From Dolomedes plantarius (Eukaryota > Arthropoda > Arachnida > Araneae > Dolomedidae), in contig OU015490.1 in NCBI GenBank assembly GCA_907164885.2, forward strand, positions 11,151,466 through 11,215,465: a stretch of 64,000 nt of DNA. Direction: 5' to 3'. This document shows positions 35,654 through 46,756 of the stretch, in pieces. Position 1 is the stretch's first letter. Every line of letters starts with the position of its first letter. The notes beneath the pieces are model-generated. The model ran no database searches. It saw nothing but the letters and a program-made list of their open reading frames with translations, and was not told the DNA's origin. Both the position numbers and the translations under genes were made by a program.

Positions 35654-35858
35654 GCACACATGGTGTATTGGTTAGCTTACTGAGCTGCCCTGAATTACAC
35701 TTGGATTAAATCCCAAATAAATCTTGGTCGTTTCCGTGTCGTTCCTCATAGGGAGCAATATTGGCTTACCTATAAGGTGCTCCCACAATAAAGTAGCCAG
35801 TAAAAAGCGGTGAATAACAAGAGGTGAATGACTAACGACAAGTGCCTCTGCATTAGAC
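35654..35858 (+). repeat. SINE-like fragment
   Basis: A box-A-like TGGTGTATTGGTTAGC near 35660 and a weak box-B-like CTTGGATTAAATCCC near 35700 start it. The end has TGAATGACTAACGACAAGTG, closely like the tail of the SINE around the intact transposon (GTGAATGTGTAACGACAAGT near 62462). I infer a diverged tRNA-derived SINE. Confidence 0.55.
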
Positions 35859-36074
35859 ATGTTTAAAAGACAAGTAAATTGCATAAAATTTCAAACTCTT
35901 TGCAATCGACGAAACCAATTCCACAATCTTACAACATTGTTTTTATCCTTTACTAATATTTTTTTAAATGTTCGTTTGAAAAAATACCTGTATGAGTTAT
36001 ACATTTCAGTAAAGACAATTAGAGTATTTAAAAATGAAATTTACATACACCACCAAAATCGAGCGATTAGTATA

Positions 36075-36255
36075 TCTGGGATTATCGTACCCTTTCCCAC
36101 CCGCTCAGACTTCATAGAAACACTTTCCGGTGAGCAAATTTAACGTGACCATATCCGGCCTACACAGGAACGTATTTCATGGGGCTTCCAATTCAGTTCC
36201 ACGACCCTCTGTACCAAAAAGACGACGCGCTACCATCAGTCTACCTCGGACCCAA
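36075..36255 (-). repeat. tRNA-derived SINE, truncated copy
   Basis: On the minus strand from about 36255: TGGGTCCGAGGTAGACTGAT and TGGTAGCG (box A region), GAGGGTCGTGGAACTGAATT (weak box B), then GGCCGGATATGGTCACGTTA and GGGTGGGAAAGGGT. The order matches the SINE at 39567-39890. The 3' half is missing. Confidence 0.65.
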
Positions 36256-37667
36256 TTATTATAGTAGCTATTAAGAGTCTGCGTGTTCCAGTTTTGAGAA
36301 ATAAATTTTGATTTTATTGCTTGTTGAAAGTTGTAGATCGCAAACGCTTTTTGCATGCTGTCAAAATTCGAGCAAAGCTGATTTTTAAAAAATAAATAAA
36401 AATAAACTTCTTGATTAAAAGAAAGTAAATATGGCAGATGATGGAAATTAAGACTGTTTATGAGGATATTCCCGAAGAAAACTTTTGACGACAGGAACCA
36501 CAGGAAATTGTGGTTCAACTGAGTTCCCTGGGACATGCCCTCTAACGCAGGTTTCTCAGATTGTGATAATGGGGAACCAGTATACAACAAAAAGAGAAAC
36601 GGAGTAAGATGATTGGTCGACTCCAGGATCCTCCAGTTTGACTCCACTGAAGTGAAGCAGCATCAGGTGCAGTTAGAACTTGGAAGGGTGAACAGACTTC
36701 GGTTGACTGTGTAAGCGGAAAACCAATTGGCAACTTAGAGAGAAAGGGAATAATGTGATTGGTTAGTAAAGAGACAATAGATTTAGGGTTCAGGATCCGT
36801 GAATTCAATTACTATAGCTTGTCATAAATGTTGATAGGGGAGGAGCAGAAAGGAAAACAAGAAAAGAAAACCTAGAAATCCCAGTTCTTTTAGTTTCGCA
36901 TTAGCATTATGAAGTCTTGGTCAGCGACTTGTTCAACCACTGAAATTGTGACAACTGGGCAGTTGATTGCATAAAAATTCTGAGTAATACTCCATATAAA
37001 ATTTAAAGATGAGCCTTATAATCCTAAATAACTGATTCATCTCTAAAAGTAAATGAAATCCCAACAAACTAGGATTCCTTTGAATAAGTAGGATAATTGA
37101 ATAAAGGCGGAACAATCATTCAAAAATTTAAGTAATAATGAAAGAATGTTAATTAAAAAATACATGAAGTGAATTATAAGTGAACAGAAAATGAAAGCAA
37201 TCGATGTCTGGGGCACAAAATACGGCAAGATAGAACAGATAGAAAAATGAGATCGAGCGGTATCCAAACTGTGACAGAGGATTAGGCACATTGCATTCTG
37301 CACATGTACTGACGATATTCACGAATTTAGGAGCAAGGAATGGACTAATTGATGAAATAAGGCAGAATGAGAGGCAGTACGGCGTAAGTTAAAAGGGAAA
37401 AATCATGTTTAAGAGATTTGTAGTAAGAAAACAAATTATTGCATGGACCATAATAAACAAGAGCAGTCAGAAACCCAACAGCATATCGTGAGTTTCCTTA
37501 GAAAAACTGTTATACCTTAAGGAAGCAGGTATTTTTCATTACTCACAAATTATTTTGACGCTTTCAATAACACTAGATATTTGTTTGAGTTTACTGACAG
37601 CTGTGAAAAATTACCTTACTTATAGAAATTTCAGAGTCTTAAATGAATACATTTTAATAACTGGATT
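36256..37667. other. stretch without a recognised gene
   Basis: Open frames at 36177-36808 on the minus strand overlap a SINE head and a repeat shared with 31776-31835 (GGATCCT-rich, with CCAATCA) and show no domain. A second CCAATCA-containing segment lies near 36760. These may be LTR or promoter fragments of one repeat family. Confidence 0.4.
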
Positions 37668-37921
37668 TTATCGCTTGACTGTAACTGGCTTTATGCGTAG
37701 CGAAACTAGACGAAACATGATTAACAAACATTTTATTACATTCTTCATTTTCAACACTTTGAGGTAATTTAAATGACCTAATATTCGACAACTGAATTTT
37801 TTCACGTTAATCCCAGAGATTTTAAGTTGCTGCTTTTTTATTATGTTTTTATCTACACCCAAATCTTCTTTTAAACGGTAGATACCTTCCTCAGAAATCA
37901 GTGTAAAAAAAGATACCTTTC
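37668..37921 (-). CDS. possible internal exon, unknown protein
   Basis: On the minus strand a good splice-acceptor-like sequence, CTCCATTTTACTACAG, ends at 37922. It is followed by 84 open codons up to TAA at 37668. The peptide (KVSFFTLISEEGIYRLKEDL, then GVDKNIIKKQQLKISGINVK, then KFSCRILGHL) has a mixed charged and hydrophobic make-up unlike the low-complexity frames nearby. Possible donors include TTAG/GTCATT near 37782. I recognise no family. It could be a host exon or chance: a stop is expected much sooner in DNA this AT-rich, but one exon without transcript evidence stays weak. Confidence 0.3.
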
Positions 37922-38229
37922 CTGTAGTAAAATGGAGAATACTTGTCACGTCATCCGAAAATCGTGTAAGATGAAATAAAGAACAATATTTAGTTCAAAA
38001 AATCGTGTAAAAAAGTTAAGAAACTACTGTAAAAGTTCTGATATACATACGTACGTACATAATATGTTTTTTAATGGAGCAATTACGTTCAAAATGCATA
38101 ATCCATAGGTAAAATTAGTACCGAAATAAAGCACAACTGTAAACTTCAAATAAAAAATATTAGATTAATCCAAAAATAAGCACAGACAATTTCAGATTAA
38201 AACTAGATATAATAAATAATATTTTGTAA

Positions 38230-38451
38230 TTATTCGTCACTACTTGGTAATAAAAGCAATTGTTTAAGACGAACTGGATCAAAATCTCTATCATCAAGCA
38301 TATGTAATGAAATACATAATTGAATATATTTTCCACGCATTAAATGTGAGGTTTTCCTTCTCAACTGCATCCAAAATATGTTGGAATGTTCGTTTAATAT
38401 AATAGAGCTTAAACGTACATTTATGTCAAAACACGCTCTTCTTTTGTTTAT
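38230..38451 (-). CDS. possible terminal exon, unknown protein
   Basis: On the minus strand 73 codons are open from 38451 to TAA at 38230-38232. The peptide includes INVRLSSIILNEHSNIFWMQ, then LRRKTSHLMRGKYIQLCISL, then HMLDDRDFDPVRLKQLLLL and PSSDE. The composition, the single Trp and the acidic end look like a real protein C-terminus. The only usable Met is internal, so as a gene it would need an upstream exon. AG acceptors are possible at TAAACAAAAG (near 38441) or TACGTTTAAG (near 38409). I recognise no family. If real, the exon-like stretch at 37668-37921 lies downstream of this stop and would belong to another gene. Confidence 0.35.
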   Translation of the reverse strand: MNKRRACFDINVRLSSIILNEHSNIFWMQLRRKTSHLMRGKYIQLCISLHMLDDRDFDPVRLKQLLLLPSSDE

Positions 38452-38519
38452 TTAAATAGCAGTGCTGATAGTTTTTTAAGTGTGGATATAAATTTATGAA
38501 ATGTACATACATATGTACT

Positions 38520-39235
38520 TACTAGAATAATATCCGTGCGTCGCTACGGAGTACATTCAAATTAAATACAATGGTCAATGTATGAAATTAATGGCAAAAA
38601 ACAAACAAAAAAATATTTATAAAAAATCGTAACGGATATTTTTAGACAAAATAAAGAGAAGAAAATATTCAAATTAAATCTAATAGAACATACCAAAGAA
38701 TATAGTACAGTTTGAGGAACATTTCTTTTACTGTATTTTAATATTTTTTTAGATAATGTCCAATCGTCTGCCGCATTAGGAAGAAAAATAAATTTTGGGT
38801 ATTTCGTTGTTATGCATGTGAGGCAAAATTAGTTTAAAGTTTCACAAAAAGAAACCACGTGATCAGCATTTAATAAATTAAATTCTAAAAATTAATCTTT
38901 AAAAATTCACCAAAAATCAGAAAAGGGAGGTACAGATTCGAAAAAGTTAAATTTTAAAGGAATTTTTATGATCTTTCTCTTGATCTAAATTTTACAACCC
39001 TCAGCTTATTAGTTTAAATGATAACTTTAAAGAACTTTTCAAAAACAGCTTAAAAGCTTAATTTTTTAAAATCTAAGAAGAATTTTTCAAAAATCTTTCT
39101 TAGTGCAACCCTACACTATAAGAAGAATCCGCATGCAAAATTTCAATCGTTTAGGTCCAGCGGTTTCATCTGTGCGTTATCTGTCAATCAGTCAGTCAGT
39201 CAGTTACGGAACTCTTCTATATACATATAGATAAA
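38520..39235 (+). repeat. dispersed repeat, ACTAG...TATAGAT type
   Basis: Head ACTAGAATAATATCCGTGCG followed by TCGCTACGG. The tail has GTCCAGCGGTTTCATCTGTG, then CAGTCAGTCAGTCAG, then CTTCTATATACATATAGATA. Its 3' 390 bp match 40850-41220 clearly (CCACGTGATCAGCATTT, AATCAGAAAAGGGAGGTA, AGAAGAATTTTTCAAAAATC). It is non-coding. It belongs to the group that includes 359-837 and 40034-41525. Confidence 0.75.
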
Positions 39236-39566
39236 TGTGTGTTTTATGAAGGATCTGGAGTTTAAGGGAGTGACAACTAATGTTGTATTTCAGTTAAATG
39301 GTATATGGAGAAAATTAACTTTAAATACTTTATATATATATAGACAAGAAAATTATTTTCAAATCGTGTTAGACCAAATGAAGCATTAAAAAAATACCTT
39401 TTTTTTTCTTTCTTGGACCGTGTAACTTCAAATTCGCGTTAAAAAAAAAGAGTTGGGTGTATATTCATTTCACTTTTACGAACACGTGCAATATGATTTT
39501 CACTTAATTTCGCACATTTAGGACAATTATTCAGATCTTTACTCCAATTATAGCTTTACTCCAATT

Positions 39567-39890
39567 TACAGACCCGAGATGGCCTAGTGGTAGCACGTTG
39601 AGTTTCGGGGCTGAGGGTGCTCGGATCGAATTCCGTCAAGCGACATTCGATACCACCTTTCCTAAGCTAGATATGTGCACGTTAAACTCATAGACCAGAA
39701 AGTCCCACCATGAGGTCAGAAAGGGTGGCAGTGGGTGCAATACCCCCACAACCCGCTCCTGGGGTTGCTCGGTCAAAATTGAGGTGGCACCTTGTTAAAT
39801 CAAACCTCGACCCTTGTAGTGTGATCATAAACCGGAGCTACACCGGTCAGCCTTGTCGCGTACATGGACCTTGCTGTCAAAATATATATA
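39567..39890 (+). repeat. tRNA-derived SINE, copy 2
   Basis: Head GAGATGGCCTAGTGGTAGCA (box A) and GGTGCTCGGATCGAATTCC (box B) at tRNA spacing. The body AGAAAGGGTGGCAGTGGGTG, GGTTGCTCGGTCAAAATTGA and AAACCGGAGCTAC is shared with 18805-19125. It runs into a short TA repeat near 39881. A working tRNA is unlikely, since no closing acceptor stem is seen. Confidence 0.9.
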
Positions 39891-40033
39891 TTTGAAATAC
39901 TTCCGGCCCGGGGGGGGGCACTAGATACAACAGTAACAACTCTAATTTACAGATAATACACAAAATCGAGTAAGATGTAGTTTTAAAACATTTAATCCAT
40001 ACGCAGAACTGACATATATATATATATATATAT

Positions 40034-41515
40034 ATACTAGCATTATTGCCCGGCGATGCCCGGGTAGATATATAGATATAAAAATTTTGATGCATTCCAT
40101 CAAAAAAATACTGGGCTGCAACCCCCGCTGTTCATGTTCATCTGGCCAGACAGAATGCGCTTAGCGCGTTTCTACTGAGATGATATACAAACAATAAGAA
40201 AGAAAGAAACTTTGAGCCTGCGGACCTTCGTCTGATTATACGTCTGATTTTATTGAGAATTTATAACACAGTGCTGCGTGATTCGCACGTTTGGATTGAA
40301 TAAGTTTACTGTTTAATTAGATTTAATTAGATTTGTTTGATCCACTGTTTAATTAGTAATAAGTTTTATAATTTACATTTGCCTTTATTATTTATTTTTC
40401 CCTTAAAAGCTCAGTTTGTTCCACATCACCCAAGAGACGCACTTTTTTCCACATCATCCAAGAGGTAAAGTGAAAGATGACCCTTTTATTTATTCAAAGT
40501 AAGGCGCGATTTCACAGGAAGCCTATTTTCCTTACTTTGGTGATTCGGTTTTTTATTGTCGACAAGCCAAAAACCGTATCGGTTTTTAATTTTCCTAAGG
40601 CCAAAAACCGTAGAAAAAGCAAATTGTAAATCGATTCAAGCGATGAGAAAAACTGCAAATAACAAAGGACAAAAAGCAGAGCCGGGAAAGTTGTGTTAAA
40701 ACATACTAATTTGAACTGCATTCTTAAAAAACTCCCATCTCAGTTAGTCTAGTGGTTAAATTTTATATCTTACCGTATTTTAATAATTCTTTTGTCAATT
40801 TATTTCGTTGTTATGCACGTAACGCAAAATTAATTTAAAGTATCACAAAAAGAAAAGAAACCACGTGATCAGCATTTCATAAATTAAATTCTAAAAATTA
40901 ATCTTTCTAAAAATTAGAAAATTCACCAAAAATCAGAAAAGGGAGGTAACGATTCGAAAAAGATTTCGTTTTAAAGGAAATTTTATGATCTTTCTCGTGA
41001 TAGAAATTTTATAACCCTCGGATTATCATTTTAAATGCAAACTAAAAAAAATCAGAAAAAAAGCTTAAAAATTTAATTTCAAAAATCGAAGAAGAATTTT
41101 TCAAAAATCTTTCTTAGTTCACCCCTCCAGTATAAACTCCACTATAGAAGAATCACCATGCAAAATTTCAGCTCTTTATGTCCAACGGTTTGGATTGTGC
41201 GTTATCAGTCAGTTAGGCAAGTTTATTACCATGAAGCTCTCACCCCCCGCGCACCCCTCTTCTCCCGCGCGGGGGAAAAGGGATAGGTTCGGATTTCACG
41301 GAACGTCTGTATCCACAGGGGGTCTCGCACCTGTTACGGGCACAAACAATCGTTAAAAAATTAATTTTAGAAAAATTAATTGAGCCCCAAACTTCGTTTT
41401 TGCTGATTTAAGTTTCTCGGGTCCTAAACATTAACTGTGCCGAATTTGGTCCCGGTGGGTGAAACAGTCTATGATTCTATAGCGGACAAACAAACAGACA
41501 AGCTCTTTTATATAT

Positions 41516-41525
<10 letters not shown>
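40034..41525 (+). repeat. TA-sandwiched dispersed repeat, composite
   Basis: It begins ACTAGCATTATTGCCCGGCG just after a (TA)n run (40013-40034) and ends CTTTTATATATAGATA just before another (41519-41568). Positions 40850-41220 repeat the 3' part of the copy at 38520-39235. A second tail segment (41230-41525) holds a GC-rich hairpin-prone block (CCCGCGCG near 41253-41275) and CGGACAAACAAACAGACAAG. There appear to be two tails, so one copy may be nested in another. Non-coding. Confidence 0.7.

Positions 41526-41568
<43 letters not shown>
41519..41568. repeat. (TA)n microsatellite
   Basis: About 48 bp of TA following directly on the repeat's tail. Confidence 0.95.
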
Positions 41569-41570
<2 letters not shown>

Positions 41571-43417
41571 CGTGTATTGTGTACGTGTACATAAATATAT
41601 ATTAAAAGCAAATGTTTGGTGTAAAAGTACTCTTTCTTTTAAACTTTGCAATTTTCTCATCAAAATTTATTGAGTAGGAAACTGTTTCAAAGAAGGGCGT
41701 TGCACTGTAGATCAAAGAATATGCTGTGCATTTAAAGCACACGCCTATTTTTAATTTATTTATTTTTACAGTTTATGAGCGGCGAATTGAGATTTTTATC
41801 TTTTATACATTCTTTTTTTTATTTGAAAACTATATATCACGAAAAACCGTAAATGTAATAAACATAAAGCGAATGAATATTTTAAATACTTTTTTAATAA
41901 AAAGAATGAATTTTCCCCCAAAAATTCAATCTATAATAATAACGAAAATAAACACTCAAAATTATTATTAAGAAATATTTATTTTTGCCCAAAGTAAATA
42001 TTTTGATGACATTTATTTATTCATTTATAGAATTTATGCATATTCAGATACAGAGACAGAGAGAGGAAGAAGGGTAAGAAATCGTATCTATAAAAATATT
42101 CAAAAATACCTTATTTTAAAATATTCTCACATTTCGATTGAAAAATAATTTATGAAAATTTGATTTTTCTTTTGCGCTGTACCTTTTTGCGATTCATTCA
42201 CTTTTTAATTTAATTCGAACTCAGGAAGTTAAATCCTACCATGAATATGTTTTGGCGTTTTCATATCCAGGTTACGCCAAACTACATTCATGTCATGAAG
42301 TAATTAATTTATGCAGAACTCAGTGTTTAGTCATACATGTGTTTCAGCAGATTTGTGATCTGAATTTCTGAATTAATAATTAAATAATTTTCTGACATGT
42401 TAATGTATAAATCCATTTTCATCCACACGTCGTGTAAATAAGTTTATTGAAATTACGAATGCACTGCTTGGTTAAAATTCTTTGAAGTAAAAGAACAATG
42501 ACAGTAAAACAAAATTAATAAAGGTAGCAGAACAGTTAACGCATTTCATTATAAAGAAAACTTCCTGAAACTCATCGGTCTAATTAATATTGTAAATATA
42601 TAAAATATGCTTTTCTAAAGGAATTAGTAATGCTCAATACAAATTTCTTTAAGGTTATGATTTTGAACTAACTATTGTTTAAAATTAATTTCCAGCCATT
42701 TGATTTTTATCAAATCTGCAACTGTGCTCTTTGTTTATGTCACTGTAAAAAAGTAGGTAAATAATGCAAACTAGTGTAAATTTTTAACATACTCATATTT
42801 GTAATTTAAGAAAAAGTATGTCAAACATTATTCACTCAATTTTTTGTTTGTCTATATTTGAATAGAAAACAATACATTCCTCATCAATTTCTCTTACATA
42901 TCTTATTTGCAACTTTCAAGTTAAACCTAACAACATTTTAAAAAGAAAATTAATGGTGAAACCTTGGAACAGCTAAACCTGGAAACGAATTGGAACTAAA
43001 TGTGTTAATGTTTATTTAACTTATTATGTCTGCTAGTATTAAATGTTAATTATTCATTCCAGACTATGCCAGCGTAAGTTTATATAAGAATTAATTGATA
43101 CTTCTATAATAAGTCGCAAAACCACGGAATATAAAATCACTGGAATGTAAGGCCATATAGGTTGGGTACAGTGTTTTACAAATTTTATCGTTATCTCGTC
43201 TTTAGCAAATTATTGATATTTAGGACTTAATTTAATATTCTAACACTTATTAAATTATTAAAACCACTGTATCATATTTATAAGAAAAGAAAATAATGTG
43301 AAGAATTTAAATTTTAGTCGTTTCGGTTATATATTATATTATGTTTACGTCAGATTTTCTCCTGTACTGTACTTTGAAACACTGCATATCATTTTTAGTC
43401 ATTAAGTTTCCGAATAA
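41569..43417. other. 1.85-kb AT-rich stretch without features
   Basis: I found no gene, RNA or clear repeat. The 81-codon frame at 41726-41971 is low-complexity. Confidence 0.5.
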
Positions 43418-43421
43418 TTAA

Positions 43422-43938
43422 GGCTGCTATGTACTAACCCCATTGGATTCGCTCACCTCAATGTTAACCTATGGAGAAAATGTGTCCATGGATTGCTAGG
43501 TCATAGAGAAAAAAATTTTGCATTTGTGTACATTTTTCGTTTTTTTAAATTCAATTAATATTTTAAAATTAAAATTATTCGGGGAAATATCTAGTATAGT
43601 GTGTTTTAAGCGCTCATAAATTACTTCAGTGGACGAAATTTATAAAATGAATCCTGTAGCGCTTTGCAGAAAAGTTCAGGCTATCTGACAATACCAATTT
43701 TATTTGATTATCTGCATTTATGTACCTGTAAATAGTTGACAAAAATGTATTTTAAATAAAAAATTTGGGGGCATCCCTTAACCCCCCCCCTATTGAGAGA
43801 GAGCCATTACAATACCTCAAAATGTCAATCCTAAGGGGGGTTGAAATTCTCGAACTGTCAACTGGTCTCCTCCCACTGCAAGAGTCTGCAAGAAGAGGAA
43901 AAGGGAAATACGATTTTTTTTCTTAGTACGCAGCAGCC
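43422..43938 (+). mobile_element. TTAA MITE, GGCTGCTATGTACTAA family, copy 1
   Basis: Ends GGCTGCTATGTACTAA on the left and, reversed, GGCTGCTGCGTACTAA on the right. TTAA lies at 43418-43421 and 43939-43942. The 517-bp interior is non-coding and includes a C-run (43780-43788). It matches 44738-45290 along its length in inverted orientation. Confidence 0.9.
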
Positions 43939-43942
43939 TTAA

Positions 43943-44391
43943 CGATGCGTATTGCTCAAAACAGTAAATATATTCTCATCGTATGTCGTGATACAATTAT
44001 TGTCTATCACTTCAAGATTCAAGATGGCAAAATGCATGAAAAAACCTCATAGGTGGAGTCATATGTCGTAGTTAGGAACGACATGTTTTTTAGAAAAACA
44101 TGTTTCCAGAGCCAAGTCACAGGTGCAAAAAGGGACATTATTAATAGCGCGTTCACATTCATGCGCGTTCACATCTTGTATCTAGTCGGTCTTTGCCGCA
44201 GAGCATCAAAGAAAAAGAAGGGACCTTGGGGGCGAGAATGGGGGATGAGAATGAAATGAACCCTACCCGACGGGTAGGGTTAACGTGACTAATGTGATGA
44301 CAGGAGTTGGGGGTACTTCCCTGCAGAATTTCTGCTTGAATGGGGATGTACTATTAGAGGGGAATAGCGAAAACGAGTAACTTGAGTACAG
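43943..44391. other. spacer between inverted MITE copies, with perfect hairpin
   Basis: No gene recognised. A perfect 11-bp inverted repeat with a one-base centre lies at 44259-44281 (arm AACCCTACCCG). The open frame 44053-44259 has no domain. Confidence 0.5.
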
Positions 44392-45546
44392 TGTGAGAAA
44401 CAGGCAACGAGTCTTGACCAGCTGCATTTATTGAACTTGTCAAGTGAAAGTGGATATAAAGGCTTCCGGGGGGGAAGGAAAATAAGCAGATAAGTGGCGT
44501 AGAAGATAGCAGGGGGTCGTTCGTGTAGCAGCAGGGGATCCCTTGGACCGTGAGAAGTTGGAGATTGAGAAAAGATCGCGTAAGAAACAGGGCTGCTGCC
44601 CCCTCTGTTTTAGATTGGAGAAAATGAAAGGATAAATTTTATGGGACACACAATGATAAAAGTCCAGGGGTCTCATTGGTTAGAGAGGGTCACCAATGGT
44701 AGCCCAGAGCGAAAAATTCTTTAAGAGTGGAAGTTAAGGCTGCTGTGTACTAAGAAAAAAAATCGTATCTCCCTTTTCCTCTTGGAGATTCTTGTGGTGG
44801 GAGGAGTCCAGTTGACAGTTCGAGAATTCCACCCCCTTAGGATTGACAATTTGAGGGATTGTAATGGCTCTCTCTCTATAGGGGGGGGGGGTTAAGCGCA
44901 GCCCCAAAATTTTTTATTTAAAATATATTTTTGTCAATATTTACAGGTACATAAATACTGATAATCAAATAAAATTGGTATTGTCAGATAGCGTGAACTT
45001 TTCTGCAAAGCGTTACAGGATTCATTTTACAAATTTCGTCCACCAAAGGAATTTATGAGCGTTTAAAACACACTATACCAGATTTTTCCCAGAATAATTT
45101 AAATTTTAAATTATTAATTGCATTTTTTAAAAAACACGAAAAATGTACACAAATGTAAAATGTCTTTCTCTATGACGGAGTACAATTTAAAAAAAAAATC
45201 TTTGAACCCAAGTCGGCAATCCGTGGACAAATTTTCTCCATAGGTTAACATTGAGGTGAGCGAATCCAATGGGGTTTGTACATAGCAGCCTTAAGAGAGA
45301 GTAATTGGTGTCGTAGAGACTGAGATACTCGGAAGCTGAGATTGAGAGCTGACATTATGATATGTAGATAAAGATATTAAGATGCCCAGCGGCCGGACCC
45401 AGGAAGATGACTAGTCACTCTTAAGAGGTAGCGCCGTGAAATCCAGGCGAGGACCGAGTACCGAATACAATTGATCGCCGGCAGATTTGGACAGTTTGAT
45501 GATCCAGCCCGCAATAAAGAATATTCAAGACAGAGAAGATACTCCA
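44392..45546 (+). repeat. Gypsy-like LTR carrying a TTAA MITE
   Basis: It begins about TGTGAGAAACAGG (the 5' edge could be earlier, near TGTGATGACAGG at 44298). A TATA-like GGATATAAAGGC lies near 44452 and a poly(A) signal CAATAAAGAA near 45513. The end is TACTCCA, directly before a primer-binding-site-like sequence. Without the 553-bp MITE and one TTAA the LTR would be about 600 bp. No gag or pol follows, so the rest of the retroelement is lost. Confidence 0.55.
44738..45290 (-). mobile_element. TTAA MITE, GGCTGCTATGTACTAA family, copy 2
   Basis: Inverted copy of 43422-43938. Ends GGCTGCTGTGTACTAAG on the left and, reversed, GGCTGCTATGTACAAACC on the right. TTAA lies at 44734-44737 and 45291-45294. 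The 553-bp interior carries a G-run (44881-44890) that mirrors the C-run of copy 1. It lies inside an LTR-like sequence. Confidence 0.9.
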
Positions 45547-45547
45547 A

Positions 45548-45565
45548 TGGCGACCGTACAGGAGA
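45548..45565 (+). promoter_or_regulatory. retroelement primer-binding-site-like sequence
   Basis: TGGCGACCGTACAGGAG starts one base after the LTR end. It matches, with one base missing, the TGGCGACCGTGACAG type used by mdg1/412-like Gypsy elements that prime with tRNA-Arg. This supports the LTR call and its plus orientation. Confidence 0.5.
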
Positions 45566-45881
45566 AAGCCGAAGCGGTGGTTGTTTGCGATAAACACGAG
45601 GGTAATTTCGTTGAACTGTTTTAACAGATTTGTACTCCGCTAACCACAACACACATTGAGCTTTCTCCTGAACGGTCTCCATTGCCCCGACGGAAAGCCG
45701 AACGATGACCTCTTCCACCTCGCATCGTTTCTGCGCAACGTTCAACGTCACGGTTGTAACAGTTACATTTAGAAATCTTGAACACTTGCCAAGTTGTTTG
45801 AAAATAATATTATTGCGTTTGCTCATTTTATTTTAGAATTATGAGCTTTCGAAATGTGTCCAACCTTTTTCGATGGCCCTG
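45566..45881 (-). mobile_element. mariner-superfamily fragment, one end only
   Basis: On the minus strand from 45881 the end reads CAGGGCCATCGAAAAAGGTT with TA next to it (45882-45883). ATG 45682 then gives METVQEKAQCVLWLAEYKSV, KTVQRNYPRVYRKQPP, the N-terminal helix-turn-helix of a transposase family common in arthropods. Similarity stops near 45570 where the LTR and primer site begin, so the rest of the element and its other end are lost. Confidence 0.75.
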
Positions 45882-45883
45882 TA

Positions 45884-46756
45884 TATTCTATTAATATTAG
45901 AAAATGCGGAACATATGTCCACTTTTACTCAGCAGTCGTATCCGATAGCTCTATTTGAGATAAACAGATTAATCCTGATTTTCTCGTGCAGCATTATTTT
46001 TTGAATAAGCTATTTTGACTTATAAATTAAGCAAAATTAAATATTCTCTTATCATGGCAGATGTTTAAAGGTAATCGACATTTCTCCAATAAAGAGATTT
46101 ATATGAAAACTTTTTTTTTTTGTTCGATAAAAATATTTTTTGTATTATGCTATAGTTGTATACTTCGTATTGACTTGGTTTTATTTTATATTATAACACA
46201 GAATTTCGCCGGAAATCACCTATATATAAGCCACTTTTCAGCTGCTGTTCAAATAAAAAAAGATAGTAATATTGCGGAGGTTATTTATTTGAGACAATTC
46301 TCCTGCACTTTAATAACTTTATTTTGCTTTATTTATCTTGCTGTTATCCTTAGAGAAATATTGAGAATCATGGTTTTCCAATAAACGGTTGGGGAGGTGA
46401 AAGATATTGGAATTATTACCACAATGTTTGCAATTCACTATCGTGTTTCCTTATGCACATATTTAGTTCAGATCATATGTAATAATATTGTACCATACTA
46501 AAATATAGCTTTAAATTCATTTATAATCTCACCTTTTTTGAAAACAAATTTAACATTCTATAAGATTCAATACTGATTTTTCTCTTATAGATTACCGCAC
46601 ACAAAAATGCTTTTTATTTATGGAAAATCTAATCTCTTAAGTATGCGGTGAGTTGCATGATATTTCTCTAATATCAGAAAATACTCTAGATCTCACAGAA
46701 CTCTAATATCAGTGAATTGTATCATGCTATTTTAATATATAATAAATTTTGCACAT
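45884..46756. other. AT-rich stretch, one unexplained 107-codon frame
   Basis: The plus-strand frame 46061-46384 is rich in Phe, Ile and Leu and would form one or two membrane segments (LRIDLVLFYIITQNF and CTLITLFCFIYLAVIL). I recognise no family. AT-rich DNA often gives such frames by chance. Confidence 0.35.

Noticed and set aside
36177..36647. 156-codon minus-strand frame
   Set aside because: It crosses a SINE head and a dispersed repeat, shows no domain, and its composition looks random.
39567..39640. Possible tRNA gene from good A and B boxes
   Set aside because: No matching acceptor stem; the body and copies elsewhere show a tRNA-derived SINE. The same reasoning applies to 51390-51480, 56000-56095 and 541-610.
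46061..46384. Chemoreceptor-like membrane protein fragment
   Set aside because: Hydrophobic frame only; no conserved motif, and AT-rich DNA produces such frames by chance.
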